Notes: generated by a model not told the origin, from the sequence alone. Counted from the first letter of the stretch, positions 37,089 through 46,683 are shown. The stretch: DNA of 64,000 bases from Sphingomonas sp. (GCA_019635535.1 JAHBZH010000001.1:1144995-1208994); one strand, 5' to 3'. Made by a program: numbers and translations.

Positions 37089-37103
37089 GTTCCAGATTTG
37101 TTC
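37089..37103 (-). promoter_or_regulatory. LexA (SOS) box of uvrA
   Basis: On the plus strand GTTCCAGATTTGTTC, that is GTTC-N7-GTTC, the alphaproteobacterial LexA consensus. Read in the direction of uvrA it is GAAC-N7-GAAC, ending 12 bases before the start codon. This position fits repression of uvrA until DNA damage. The match to the consensus is exact. Confidence 0.8.
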
Positions 37104-37214
37104 TTGTGGTAATCGCGCCCGCGCCGGGCGTCAACGTGGATGCGGGCGAAATGGGGGCGCGGCGCGGTGGACGCAAGCGGGTGCGCGGCGTGACGGCGGT
37201 GGCGCGGCGGTCCG

Positions 37215-39800
37215 CTAGCGCGCCGGGCCGGTCGCCGCGTCCGGCGCTGCGCTTCCGTCTTCGTCCTCGGCCGGCTTGGTCGAGAAGCGCAGGCAGATCG
37301 GGCCCATTTCGCCAGCGGGCGGGTCCGTCGCATCCTCGGTCCGGATCGTGACGCAGGCCGTGCCCCGATTGGCGCCCCATCTGCCCGCATAGAAGGCGTC
37401 GAGACGGTAAGGCAGCACCGCGTCGTTGGCGAACAGGAACAGCTCGCCATCGCGCCGGGCCACGAATTCGCCGCTGTAGCGGTTCGGCACGTCCGGCACC
37501 GGCCGCAGCTCGAGCGCGTGGATGTAGACGGGGCTCCGGAAATAATTCCAGATGCTCCACGTGCCTTCGGACGGGTCTTCGCGGATCGCGACCAGGGGCT
37601 GCAGGTAGCTGGCATTGATCACTCGGCGCAGCGGCGCCCCGAGCAGCCCCGGCACGCCGAGCATGCCGGCGCTGGCGCCCTGCGGGGTGGTCCGGTGCCC
37701 GCCGTCGGTCCATTCGTCGACCACGTCGAAGGTCACGACATAGCGCGTATCGCGGACGACATGGCCGATCTCGGCATTGCAGGTCCGCGCGGTCTCGAAA
37801 TCCGCCTGGCGGATGCCGATCGCCTGATGCATCCGGCCATTGCCGGTCTGGCACCGGCCGAGATCGGCTTCCATCGCCGGCAAGCGCAGCTGAGTGGTGA
37901 CGATCAGCGCGATCCACAGCGCCACGAGCAGAATGGCGAGGCCGAACAGCAGCGGGAAGACATGCCATTTCAGCAGCCACAGGCCGCGCTGGTACGGGCC
38001 GGAGGTTCGCAGCTTGTGGATCAGGGATGGGGCATCCGGCGCTTCCGTCGCCGGCCCGGCGGAGCTCAGGGCCTCATGCCATCGCCCGCGCGCGGCGTCC
38101 TGGATGCGCTGATCGAGCCGCCCATTATAGCGGAGCAGGAACAGGATCACGAAGAACAGGCCGAAGAACAGGCCGGGATAGCGCGCGAACCCCTCGATCC
38201 AGCCATGCGTGAAAGTGGGGAGGAACGGCATCGGCAGGCGGACGATGTTGGCCAGCCAGTCCCGCCCGTCGCTCGGCAGCACCGCCTCGAACCCGCTTCG
38301 GTCGGCCGGCTGCCAATGGCCCCAGGTGGGGATCAGCAGCAGCGCGATCGTGGCGAGCAGGGTCATGAAATAGAGAATCCGCCGCTGCCAGACGAGATCC
38401 CACAGCCGCATCGCGCCTGACGAAGGGCCGGTGACGATGCCGCTCCGGTCGATCCGCGGGAGCAGCGCCTTGTCCATCGATGAAAGCAGGGTGGTGGCGG
38501 CTTTTCGCGGCGCCGCGACCGCCGCTTCGTCCTGCTGCCGCGCCTCGCCATATTTGCCCGAGCCGACGACCCGGAACCGGTCCGGCAGGACGAGGGGGGC
38601 GTAGCTGTCGGTACCGTTCGCGATCCGCGCGATCACGCTTTCGTGGACTTTCACTTCGCGGATCAGGCCGCGCCTATTGCCTGCATCGTCCCGGATCGAC
38701 GGATCGCGCTGGCTCAATACGGATTTGTCCTCCGTTTCCAGCCAGATGGCGGTGTTGCGCGGCTGATAGCGATAATAAGCGCCGAAGCCGGCGCGGCTGT
38801 CGTGCATCGGGCCGGCGCTGTTGACGAGGGCGCGATAGCGATCGATCACGATGTCGAGCGTGCGCAACCCGCACTTCTCCGCCTCCTCCAGCATCCACAG
38901 CAGCGAGACGAAGCTCAGGCTCTCGTCCGGATAGCCGCCGCCGACATCGCCGTGCATGCCGGCGAACCAGACCTGCTGGATGCGGCCGGGCCGCGCCGCC
39001 TTGCGCTCGACCCGCTCCTCTTCGTGAATTTCGTCCCAGAGCAGCGGGTGGAAGGAGTCCCGCTCGTCGTCCAGCGCCAGCGCGTGACGCGCACATTCGA
39101 TATTGGGGTGGAGCTGATAGCTCGGGATGCTGAGCGGATAGACCCAGTTGTCGAACGCGCGGGTGACCTCGGTGATCGGCCCGCCATAAGCCGCGACCGT
39201 GTCCCAGACGCCCAGGAAGCAGATGGCCGGCCGATGGTTCGGCGGCGCGTCGTCGCGCCGCGCGCCGCGCAGGCGACGCCAGCTTGATGTCACGAGCCGG
39301 GTCGAGGCGCGCACCAGCTGCACCAACGGTGCGCGCCAACCCAGCGGTTCCGACTTGCGATAGGTCGCATAGACCGCCCGCGCCGCCCGGGCGAGCTGGC
39401 GCTCGTCGCGATAGGGAACCACGCCCTGGGACGCGATCATGTCCATGACCAGGCGCATCGTGAAGGCGCCGCGGCTGTAGCCGAAGCCGTAGATCTGATC
39501 GCCCGGGCGATAATTGCGGCAAACATAGCGATAGATTTCCAGGGCGTTGCGCCTGAGCCCCCAGCCGAACACGCCCTGGACGATCCGGATCGGATGAAAG
39601 CCGCTCGTCCCCACGCCATTGTCGTAATAGGCGATCTGATCGCGCATTCCCGGCGGTGCGGGACCGAGGTCGATCGCCTCGTACATCCGCCAGACATTGG
39701 TCTTGAACAATTTGCCGCTGCTGTTGCCGGTGCCGTCGGAGAAAAGAACAATCGACTTCACCGGATGGGAATCGCCGGCATCTTTCGAATCATCCGACAT
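37215..39800 (-). CDS. DUF2235 (Tle1-like) alpha/beta hydrolase with membrane helices
   Basis: 861 residues. The N-terminal DUF2235 domain has [13 protein letters not shown], the nucleophile block [12 protein letters not shown] (Ser109), [12 protein letters not shown] (Asp200) and [13 protein letters not shown] (His283), completing a Ser-Asp-His triad. Three hydrophobic helices follow at about 474-491, 541-557 and 612-636, then a C-terminal domain of unknown type. Relatives include T6SS phospholipase effectors (Tle1), but no T6SS or immunity gene is adjacent, so a membrane-bound lipase or esterase of own cell use is as likely. No signal peptide. Confidence 0.85.
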   Translation of the reverse strand: MSDDSKDAGDSHPVKSIVLFSDGTGNSSGKLFKTNVWRMYEAIDLGPAPPGMRDQIAYYDNGVGTSGFHPIRIVQGVFGWGLRRNALEIYRYVCRNYRPGDQIYGFGYSRGAFTMRLVMDMIASQGVVPYRDERQLARAARAVYATYRKSEPLGWRAPLVQLVRASTRLVTSSWRRLRGARRDDAPPNHRPAICFLGVWDTVAAYGGPITEVTRAFDNWVYPLSIPSYQLHPNIECARHALALDDERDSFHPLLWDEIHEEERVERKAARPGRIQQVWFAGMHGDVGGGYPDESLSFVSLLWMLEEAEKCGLRTLDIVIDRYRALVNSAGPMHDSRAGFGAYYRYQPRNTAIWLETEDKSVLSQRDPSIRDDAGNRRGLIREVKVHESVIARIANGTDSYAPLVLPDRFRVVGSGKYGEARQQDEAAVAAPRKAATTLLSSMDKALLPRIDRSGIVTGPSSGAMRLWDLVWQRRILYFMTLLATIALLLIPTWGHWQPADRSGFEAVLPSDGRDWLANIVRLPMPFLPTFTHGWIEGFARYPGLFFGLFFVILFLLRYNGRLDQRIQDAARGRWHEALSSAGPATEAPDAPSLIHKLRTSGPYQRGLWLLKWHVFPLLFGLAILLVALWIALIVTTQLRLPAMEADLGRCQTGNGRMHQAIGIRQADFETARTCNAEIGHVVRDTRYVVTFDVVDEWTDGGHRTTPQGASAGMLGVPGLLGAPLRRVINASYLQPLVAIREDPSEGTWSIWNYFRSPVYIHALELRPVPDVPNRYSGEFVARRDGELFLFANDAVLPYRLDAFYAGRWGANRGTACVTIRTEDATDPPAGEMGPICLRFSTKPAEDEDGSAAPDAATGPAR

Positions 39801-39904
39801 ATTTCTTCCCCCGCCTCAGATAATTAAGGTTGGACTTGAAACATGTGCTCGTCAATATTTTGCGGTCTTCCGTACAAGAACGGAGACAGGATTATATGGA
39901 TAGG

Positions 39905-40063
39905 CTAATTATTTGAAAACAAGCGCATTTCGGAAATAGGCAAGCCAATTTGACTTGTTGTGTTCAGAGTCGTCAGCGTCAGGCAGGCCAGAAGAGCCGC
40001 CACCGCGAGCGCATCGCAGCACAAGCCGAAGGTGCGGGCCAGGGCGGCGAGCGCACGCCTCAC
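39905..40063 (-). CDS. possible small membrane protein overlapping the methyltransferase stop
   Basis: 52 residues from GTG at 40063: RRALAALARTFGLCCDALAV, ALLACLTLTTLNTT and a polar end. The start overlaps the methyltransferase stop by four bases (GTGA) and has AGGAG nine bases upstream. One transmembrane helix is likely. No family recognised; the overlap is the chief support. Confidence 0.4.
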   Translation of the reverse strand: MRRALAALARTFGLCCDALAVAALLACLTLTTLNTTSQIGLPISEMRLFSNN

Positions 40064-41505
40064 AACAGGTTCTCCTGCTTCTCGGTCGCCTCGCGCCTGG
40101 CCTTGCGGAGCACGGCCAGAGGGTCGGGCCAGGGGATTTGCGGACGCTTGCCCTGGAACAGATCGGCGAGAGTGAGAATCTGGAGACGGGGCCAGCCGCG
40201 GTCGAACTCGTCGGTGAAGCGCCCGACGGCAGCGGCCTCGCGCAGCATCGGGCCGGTGGGATCCTGCGCGGTGATGAAGATGCCGAGCGGCGCGCGCTCG
40301 CGCTCCATGGCACTGTGCAGGTCGCGGATCATGCCGACCCCGACATTCTGGCCGCCCTTGACCGAGATCAGCGCCTTTTCGGTGCGCTTTCCGTCCGGCT
40401 TGAAATAGATGAGGCCGTCGATCCCACCGTCGGCGCCCTTCTTGCGCCCGTCGAGCGGCATGCCATCGACCAGCGACACCGCCCACCACTGGAACTGGTA
40501 TTTGTCGCGCGCGGCGAGATCGAGCGCCGAGGCGAGATCGCGCGGCACGCCCTCGACGGTGAAGGCGACGCCGGGAAAGGCGTCCTTCATCCGCCGCTCG
40601 ATCGCGGACACGGCGAGATGGGTGATGTCGATGCCGATCCATTGGCGTCCGAGCTTCTCGGCCGCGTGGATGGTGGTGCCGCAGCCGCAAAAGGGATCGA
40701 GCACGAGATCGCCTTCGTTGGAGGAGGCCGAGATGATCCGTTCGAGCAGGGCGACCGGCTTTTGCGTGGGATAGCCCAGCCGTTCCTTGGAATTGGGATT
40801 GAGAATGGAAATGTCCCACCAGTCGGGGATGGGCGAGCGCGCCACCTCGCCGGTGCAGCCGGCCTTGCGCACGCCGCCTTCGAACACCGCCTGCTGCCGG
40901 CGGCCGCCCCAGCGTTTCATCGTGCCGGGCGACGGCTCGCCGTAGAGCGTGTGGAAGGTCTGGGCGCCTTCTTTGCGCGCATAGAACAGGATCGTGTCGT
41001 GATTGCGCGGATATTGCCCCTGCGCGACGCTCCACTTGCGATAGCACCAGATGATCTCGTTGCGGAAATTCTCCTTTCCGAACACGCCGTCGAGCAAGAG
41101 CTTCAGATAGTGCGACGCGGTGGGATCGCAGTGGAGGTAGAGGCTGCCGGCGGATTTCAGCACGCGGTGGAGCTCGATCAGGCGGATCGCCATCATCGAG
41201 AGATAGGCCATCATGTCGTTCTCGCCGAGAAAGGCCCGCATCGCGCGGAGCAGATCGAAGGCGCGGCTCCGGCCGGAGCGCATCACCTGCTCGAAGGCGT
41301 CCTCGGCCGCGTTGTTCCAGTGCCAGCTGTCCTCGAAGGCCTGGATCTGGCTTTCGGCGGCGTGGCCGGCGGGCGAGCGGAAGAGGATGTTGTAATTGGC
41401 GTTCGAATTGAACGGCGGATCGAGATAGACGAGATCGACGCTGCCGTCCGCGACATGATCGCGCAGCGCGACCAGATTGTCGGCATAGAATAGCCGGTTC
41501 GCCAT
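40060..41505 (-). CDS. DNA methyltransferase fused to Mrr-like PD-(D/E)XK domain
   Basis: 481 residues from ATG at 41505. The N-terminal part is an N6-adenine/N4-cytosine methylase with motif IV before motif I (beta class): VDLVYLDPPFNSNANYN (DPPF at 29-32) and, later, LVLDPFCGCGTTIHAAEKLG with WIGIDIT. The C-terminal part (about 335-450) has GADGGIDGLIYF and KALISVKGGQNVGVGMIRDL, the Mrr-like fold with Asp363 and SVK (381-383) where ExK or QxK is usual. Family members of this layout are known; whether the second domain cuts DNA or only binds it is open. The target sequence cannot be read. Confidence 0.88.
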   Translation of the reverse strand: MANRLFYADNLVALRDHVADGSVDLVYLDPPFNSNANYNILFRSPAGHAAESQIQAFEDSWHWNNAAEDAFEQVMRSGRSRAFDLLRAMRAFLGENDMMAYLSMMAIRLIELHRVLKSAGSLYLHCDPTASHYLKLLLDGVFGKENFRNEIIWCYRKWSVAQGQYPRNHDTILFYARKEGAQTFHTLYGEPSPGTMKRWGGRRQQAVFEGGVRKAGCTGEVARSPIPDWWDISILNPNSKERLGYPTQKPVALLERIISASSNEGDLVLDPFCGCGTTIHAAEKLGRQWIGIDITHLAVSAIERRMKDAFPGVAFTVEGVPRDLASALDLAARDKYQFQWWAVSLVDGMPLDGRKKGADGGIDGLIYFKPDGKRTEKALISVKGGQNVGVGMIRDLHSAMERERAPLGIFITAQDPTGPMLREAAAVGRFTDEFDRGWPRLQILTLADLFQGKRPQIPWPDPLAVLRKARREATEKQENLL

Positions 41506-41598
41506 GCCCGTCCCCCCTCGATCGAAGGGGCGCCAAGGGGCGCGACGGGGCAAGCGGAACCTGGTCCGATCCCGCCTCCGCTTCGGACCCAATGCCGG

Positions 41599-42348
41599 TC
41601 AGGCCGGGGTCAGGATCGCGGTGCCATCGAGCCAGTAGAGCTTGGTGAAGCCTTCGAAGCCGGAATCGGTGCCGATGATCAGCCAGAGCTGACCGCTGGC
41701 GTCGGTCGTGACCAGCGGACCCGCCGTGCCGGTCGACAAGGTCTTCGTCTGGTAGGGGGCGTTGAGGCAGCCGCCGGCGGGCGTCGTTTGCGCCAGATCG
41801 CCGATGACGACCGCGTCGGCACCGCTTGTCGACTGATTGCCCTTGTCGAAATTCGGGCGGACATAGCTGCCCTGGACGATTTTCTCCGGCCGAACGCCCG
41901 TGGCGCCCGCCTTGACGTAGATGGATTCGCCCGGCGAACCCCCGGCACCGGGGCAGCCGGGCGGCACGTTGGTCGCCAGCCGGATCTGCGTTTCCACCCG
42001 GTAACGCCGGCTCGCGGCCAGGCCGTCGAGCCGGCGGACGATGTACATGAACAGATCGTCGGAGCGGTTGTCGGCGGAAAGATAGAGGCCGGACAGCGCG
42101 TCGAGCGGGGCGGGGAGGCGCTCGTGGCCGAAGGCGAAGCCGATCGAAGCCTCCATGCCGAGGCTGTAATCGGCATAAGCCGGCTCCCAGGAATCGAGGC
42201 CGTTCGCGAAGGAGAAATCGAGCCGCACCGTAGCCGGCGCGGGCGGCGGCGGAGTTGGCGGCGGCGGCGGATCGGTGCCGATCTCCACCTTGCACGATGC
42301 GGCGAACAGAAGCGGTGAGGCAAGGATGGCTCTTCGGGACAGCAGCAT
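41599..42348 (-). CDS. putative lipoprotein, unknown function
   Basis: 249 residues. MLLSRRAILASPLLFAASCK is a signal with twin-arginine-like RR and lipobox AASC. A proline-rich linker leads to a beta-rich domain (TVRLDFSFANGLDSWEPAYA, YRVETQIRLATNVPPGCPGA, QLWLIIGTDSGFEGFTKLYW), which has the look of a carbohydrate-binding-type sandwich seen in FANGL...W proteins. No catalytic motif recognised. It is divergent from the amine oxidase gene. Confidence 0.62.
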   Translation of the reverse strand: MLLSRRAILASPLLFAASCKVEIGTDPPPPPTPPPPAPATVRLDFSFANGLDSWEPAYADYSLGMEASIGFAFGHERLPAPLDALSGLYLSADNRSDDLFMYIVRRLDGLAASRRYRVETQIRLATNVPPGCPGAGGSPGESIYVKAGATGVRPEKIVQGSYVRPNFDKGNQSTSGADAVVIGDLAQTTPAGGCLNAPYQTKTLSTGTAGPLVTTDASGQLWLIIGTDSGFEGFTKLYWLDGTAILTPA

Positions 42349-42526
42349 CTTTATATCCTTTGATCCGCGATCGGAAGGATGACGCCGGTCGCCCGCGAAA
42401 TCCGCAACCTGCGCGTGTATGCTGGCATGGTCCATGCCGTTCGCCGACAATTATGGGTCGTTCGTGGATGAGTTCGTCATTGAATCGGATATTCGGGCTT
42501 AGTTCGCTGGCGGAGGGATCGGACGA

Positions 42527-44092
42527 ATGGCGCTGACACGGCGGCGATTTCTCGAATGGCTGGGCGCGGTCGGCGGCACTGGCGCCGTCTATCTCGGCAT
42601 GCAGGCGATGGGGCTGATCCACGCACCGCCGGCTTCAGCCCGGCCGTTCGCCCTGCCGCCCGGATCGGGGCGCGGGCGCTCGGTCGTCGTGCTCGGGGCG
42701 GGCATTGCCGGGCTGGTGGCGGCCTACGAGCTGGACCGGGCCGGCTGGGACGTGACCGTGCTGGAGGCACGCGAGCGGATCGGTGGCCGGGTCTGGACGG
42801 TGCGCGGCGGCGACCGGATCGTGCAGACCGGGCGCGAGGACCAGATCTGCCGGTTCGACGAAGGGCTCCATTTCGAGGCGGGGGCGGCGCGCATTCCGCA
42901 CAGCCATCACGTTATCCTCGGTTATGCGCGCGCGCTCGGCGTGCCGATCGAGGTGATGGTGAACGCGAACCGGGCCGCGCGCTGCCATTATGCCGGACGC
43001 AACTTCTCCGCCCGCCAGATCCATAACGACTTTCGGGGGCGCTTTTCGGAGCTGCTCGCCAAGGCCGTCGATCGAGGCGCGCTCGATCAGGAGATGAGCG
43101 CGGGCGAGAAGAGCGCGATGCGCCAGTTCATCGCGCTGTTCGGCAATGTCGGCCGGGATGGGGCTTATATCCCCGCCGGCCGATCCGGCTATGACGAATT
43201 GCCGGGCGGTTATCGCACCGCCGGACGCGCGACCGAAGCGCTGAGCCTGGCGGAACTGACCGCGCTGCCGATCACCGCGATCCTGCCGCTCGCCTTCGAG
43301 GAAGCGTTCGACCAGCAGGCGCCGATGTTCCAGCCGGTGGGCGGCATGGATCGGATCGCCGATGCGCTCCATGAGCGCGTCCGCGCGCGGGTGCGGCTGA
43401 ACAGTCCCGTGCTGGAGATCCGCCGGCGGAGCCAAGGGGTGCGCATCCTGCACGGGCCGGGGCGGCGGGCGATCGACGCGGACTATTGCGTCTGCACGCT
43501 GCCGCTCAACCTCCTGCAGCGCATCCCGAACGATTTCTCCGCCGCCAAGCAGGCAGCGATCCGCGACATCCCCTATTTCCCCACCGGCAAGGTCGCGTTC
43601 GAGTCGGCGCGTTTCTGGGAGCAAGAGGGGGTTTACGGCGGGGTCGGCTGGACCGATCAGCCCAACGAGAATGTCATCTATCCCTCCGGCGGCTGGCACG
43701 GGGAGAAGGGCGTGCTGATCGCCGCCTATATCCTCGGGCTCAGCGGCCCCAACCGGCCCCAGGAGTTCACCGACATGAGCCATGAGGATCGGTTCCGTAT
43801 GTGCCGGGAGGCGGTGGAGCGGATGCATCCGGGTCATGGCGGGAACCTCGTCAAGCCGGTGACGGTGGCCTGGGCGCTGTCGCCCTGGTCCGAAGGCGTG
43901 GGGCCGGTACATCCCGACCTCGCCGCCGGCCCGCGCGGCGCGCGCTACGAGGAATTGCTGCGTCCCGAGGGCCCGATCGTCTTCGCCGGAGAGCATTTGA
44001 GCTACCTCATCTTCTGGCAGGAAGGCGCGGCGCTTTCGGCGCATGGGGCGATGGAAATGCTGACCGAAATGGCACAAGCGGGCACGGATTGA
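42527..44092 (+). CDS. flavin monoamine oxidase, Tat-exported
   Basis: 521 residues. A twin-arginine leader (TRRRFLEWLGAVGGTGAVYL) is followed by the FAD-binding block RSVVVLGAGIAGLVAAYELD, VTVLEARERIGGRVWTV (GG doublet) and the C-terminal GPIVFAGEHLSYLIFWQEGA. It belongs to the amine oxidase / L-amino-acid oxidase family and would deaminate an amine or amino acid in the periplasm, making H2O2. Substrate unknown. GGAGGGATC lies just upstream of the start. Confidence 0.88.
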   Translation: MALTRRRFLEWLGAVGGTGAVYLGMQAMGLIHAPPASARPFALPPGSGRGRSVVVLGAGIAGLVAAYELDRAGWDVTVLEARERIGGRVWTVRGGDRIVQTGREDQICRFDEGLHFEAGAARIPHSHHVILGYARALGVPIEVMVNANRAARCHYAGRNFSARQIHNDFRGRFSELLAKAVDRGALDQEMSAGEKSAMRQFIALFGNVGRDGAYIPAGRSGYDELPGGYRTAGRATEALSLAELTALPITAILPLAFEEAFDQQAPMFQPVGGMDRIADALHERVRARVRLNSPVLEIRRRSQGVRILHGPGRRAIDADYCVCTLPLNLLQRIPNDFSAAKQAAIRDIPYFPTGKVAFESARFWEQEGVYGGVGWTDQPNENVIYPSGGWHGEKGVLIAAYILGLSGPNRPQEFTDMSHEDRFRMCREAVERMHPGHGGNLVKPVTVAWALSPWSEGVGPVHPDLAAGPRGARYEELLRPEGPIVFAGEHLSYLIFWQEGAALSAHGAMEMLTEMAQAGTD

Positions 44093-44183
44093 TCGACGCG
44101 CGCGCGCCGCTGGTCGAAAGGGTTTGGCCTGCCCTCGAGCCGGCGGCCTAAAGCGGGCTTCTCACCGCAAAGGAGCCCTCGCC

Positions 44184-44942
44184 ATGCCCAAGCATCTGCT
44201 CGTCGCCTTCGCATTCGCCTTGTCGCCGCTTGCCGGAGCGCATGCCGCGCCGGCCGATGTCGCCGCGGCGGTGGTCGCACCGGGACGGCCCGAGGCGGCG
44301 GTGGCGCTGGACGAGGTGCGGCGGCCGGCCGAGGTGCTGACCTGGCTCGGGCTGGAGCGCGGCGACCGGGTGCTCGATTACTTCACCGGCAGTGGCTATT
44401 ATGCCGAGATCATGGCCCGCGCCGTCGGCCCGCAGGGCAGCGTCGTCGGCTGGAATTCCGACTCGTTCGGCGCCAACCCCCGCATCCTCGAAGCGCTGGA
44501 CGGAATCCACGCGCGCAGCCCCAACGCGACCTTCACCGCTTCGACCCGCGCCGATTTCGCCTTCCCCGCGAACAGCTTCGATTTCGTGATGCTCCACCTC
44601 GTCTATCACGACGCCTATTGGGAGAGCACGCAATTCGCCTTGCCGCGCATCGATCCGACCAGCGTGACGCGCGCGCTGTTCACGGCGACCAAACCGGGCG
44701 GCATCGTTGCCGTGATCGATCATGTCGCCGCGCCGGGCCGCGAGACGCGGGCCGAGGTGGAGGCGACACACCGGATCGACCCCGCCGTGATCCGCGCCGA
44801 TTTCGAGCGCGCCGGCTTCGTCTTCGACGGCGAAAGCGACCTGCTCCGCAATCCGCAGGACGACCGCTCGGTCAACGTCTTCGATCCGTCGATCCGGGGC
44901 CGCACCGACCGCGTCGTCTACCGCTTCCGCAAGCCGGCCTAG
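44184..44942 (+). CDS. secreted SAM-dependent methyltransferase-like protein
   Basis: 252 residues. Signal peptide MPKHLLVAFAFALSPLAGAHA, then a class I Rossmann fold: VLDYFTGSGYYAEIMARAVG (motif I, degenerate), SVVGWNSDSF, FDFVMLHLVYHD and KPGGIVAVIDHVA. It matches a group of proteobacterial methyltransferase-like proteins with export signals; since SAM is not found in the periplasm, the true reaction is uncertain. AAGGAG lies eight bases before the ATG. Confidence 0.82.
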   Translation: MPKHLLVAFAFALSPLAGAHAAPADVAAAVVAPGRPEAAVALDEVRRPAEVLTWLGLERGDRVLDYFTGSGYYAEIMARAVGPQGSVVGWNSDSFGANPRILEALDGIHARSPNATFTASTRADFAFPANSFDFVMLHLVYHDAYWESTQFALPRIDPTSVTRALFTATKPGGIVAVIDHVAAPGRETRAEVEATHRIDPAVIRADFERAGFVFDGESDLLRNPQDDRSVNVFDPSIRGRTDRVVYRFRKPA

Positions 44943-44997
44943 GTCTCGCTTTCGCCTGTCGCCGCGATGCGGCATGACCGCGAGAGGGAGACTCGCG

Positions 44998-45426
44998 ATG
45001 GACATGCTTCTGGCGGCGATGCTGGCGTTGCAGGCGCCGGCGACGGTGGACGATCTCGGCTGGATGGCCGGGCACTGGACGCGCGAGGCGGACGGGCGCT
45101 GGACCGAGGAGAGCTGGACGGCGCCGCGTGGCGGGATGATGCTCGGCGTCAGCCGCTCCGGCCGCGCCGAAGCGGTGCGCGAGTTCGAGTTCATTCGCCT
45201 GCAGGCGGGCGCGGACGGGGTGCCGGTCTATTGGGCCTCGCCGGGCGGGCGCCCGCCGGTCGCGTTCCGGCTGGCGTCGCACGGGCCGAACGAGGCGGTG
45301 TTCGAGAATCCCGCCCACGATTTCCCGCAGCGCATCCGCTATCGCCGCGAAGGCGAAACGATGACCGCGACGATCTCGGCGATCGACGGATCCAACGCGA
45401 TGAGCTGGCAGTTCCGGCGGCAATGA
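44998..45426 (+). CDS. DUF6265 family protein
   Basis: 142 residues. MDMLLAAMLALQAPATV may be a short signal peptide. DDLGWMAGHWTREADGRWTE, APRGGMMLGVSRSGRAEAV, FEFIRLQAGADGVPVYWASP and FENPAHDFPQRIRYRREGET are the DUF6265 core, a lipocalin-like beta barrel of unknown ligand. AGGGAG spacing selects ATG 44998; an ATG 24 bases upstream is possible. It follows the exported methyltransferase gene on the same strand. Confidence 0.82.
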   Translation: MDMLLAAMLALQAPATVDDLGWMAGHWTREADGRWTEESWTAPRGGMMLGVSRSGRAEAVREFEFIRLQAGADGVPVYWASPGGRPPVAFRLASHGPNEAVFENPAHDFPQRIRYRREGETMTATISAIDGSNAMSWQFRRQ

Positions 45427-45436
45427 GGGCGGCGAT

Positions 45437-46117
45437 TCAGTAGATGTGATCGTCGGACCATCCGCCGCAGCAGCCCGTCGTCCGCTTGGCATGCCAATAG
45501 CCGTGCAGCCATTTCGGCATCATCGAAATCGAATAGCCGGCCACCGGATTGGGCAGGACCGGATAGCCCAGGCTGCCGCAAACGCGCTTCGCGATGATGT
45601 TCGCCACCGCTTCGTTATATGCCCATTCCGCACTGGCGGGATAATGCGTGAATTTGTCGTCGGCGGTCCGCTCGCGATACTCCTTTGCGCACTTCTCACC
45701 CGTCGCCAGCCCCAGATCGCTGACATGCCCGGTTTCGTGCGCGGCGAGATAATAGAGCCCCTGATCGTGCGGGTGGGACGCATAGACGAGGAAGCTGTCG
45801 GCGTTGATTTCCTGCTTCGCGGAAAGCCAGGTCTTGCGGTCCTTGTCGCCCCAGCTGCTCGCGACCTGCCCGACGCCGCCATTGGCATATGTGCCCGATG
45901 TCAGGGACCAGCTTATGTTCCTGACCTTATGAACGAAATCCTTCGCGCTGACTTCGCCAATCCAGTTTCCGCCCCCCGATCCCCAGATTTCAAAGGTCTT
46001 TCCCGCGATGGCCGTGAGACCTGAATCGAGTTCATCAAGTATCTCTCCGAAACGCTTCCAGCGATCCGCCAGTTTTTCGTTGGAGTTCAATTCTTCCGGC
46101 AGCGGGTGGTGGGTCAT
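45437..46117 (-). CDS. hypothetical protein with zincin-like HExxH motif
   Basis: 226 residues. YYLAAHETGHVSDLG contains HETGH, the zinc-binding HExxH of metallopeptidases, with a glutamate further on (NEAVANIIAKRVC) at a distance suiting a third ligand. There is no signal peptide and no membrane helix, though several Cys near the end (TTGCCGG) hint at export or metal binding. Substrate unknown. Base use is a little less GC-rich than its flanks. Peptidase activity is inferred from the motif alone. Confidence 0.62.
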   Translation of the reverse strand: MTHHPLPEELNSNEKLADRWKRFGEILDELDSGLTAIAGKTFEIWGSGGGNWIGEVSAKDFVHKVRNISWSLTSGTYANGGVGQVASSWGDKDRKTWLSAKQEINADSFLVYASHPHDQGLYYLAAHETGHVSDLGLATGEKCAKEYRERTADDKFTHYPASAEWAYNEAVANIIAKRVCGSLGYPVLPNPVAGYSISMMPKWLHGYWHAKRTTGCCGGWSDDHIY

Positions 46118-46251
46118 CGCGCTATCCAGTCACTTGATCAAGTGTTGAATAATCTGAAACGCGATTGAAAAGAAGCCGAGATTGGCGGCTTTCCGCTTTT
46201 GCTTGCCAGCGGGTTCGCCGAGGAGAATATAGCGCTGTCGAGGAGGCGGAT

Positions 46252-46683
46252 TTGGCCAAAGCCGAGAACAAGCTGCAGCCGACGCAGGAGAGCGTGGACG
46301 CTTTTCTGGACGCCGTGCCCGATCCGCGACGGCGCGAGGACGCGAAGGCGATCCGCGCGCTGATGGAGCGCCTGTCGGGCGAGCCGGCGGTGCTGTGGAC
46401 CTACGGCATCGTCGGCTTCGGCCATTATCGCTACAAATATGACAGCGGCCGGGAGGGTCATGCGGGCCGGATCGGCTTCTCGCCGCGCGCCAGGGAGATG
46501 GTGCTCTACCTGATCGGCGGGTTCCCCCGGCACCAGGCGCTGATGGACAGGCTCGGCAAGTACAAGATCGGCAAATCCTGCCTCTACATCAAGCGGCTGG
46601 ACGACGTGGACGAGGCGGTGCTCGAGGAACTGATCGTCGAGGCGCTGGCCTACATGCGCGAGACCTATCCGGAAGGCGCTTGA
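46252..46683 (+). CDS. DUF1801 domain protein (YdhG-like)
   Basis: 143 residues. SVDAFLDAVPDPRRREDAKA, IRALMERLSGEPAVLWTYGI, VGFGHYRYKYDSGREGHAGR, YLIGGFPRHQALMDRLGKYK and KSCLYIKRLDDVDEAVLEEL match DUF1801, a fold related to phenylalanyl/iron-dicitrate-like YdhG proteins of unknown role. TTG 46252 is used because AGGAGG sits five bases upstream and there is no ATG that keeps the domain. Confidence 0.82.
   Translation: MAKAENKLQPTQESVDAFLDAVPDPRRREDAKAIRALMERLSGEPAVLWTYGIVGFGHYRYKYDSGREGHAGRIGFSPRAREMVLYLIGGFPRHQALMDRLGKYKIGKSCLYIKRLDDVDEAVLEELIVEALAYMRETYPEGA

Noticed and set aside
37078..37980. Extension of uvrA by 301 codons upstream
   Set aside because: UvrA proteins begin at the [20 protein letters not shown] start. 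The extension is antisense-frame sequence of the DUF2235 gene, and the LexA box would then lie inside the gene.
40060..42622. 905-codon frame joining the methyltransferase and lipoprotein region
   Set aside because: It is a different reading frame from both real genes, with the usual arginine-rich shadow composition; only its final 52 codons show a ribosome site and a membrane helix.
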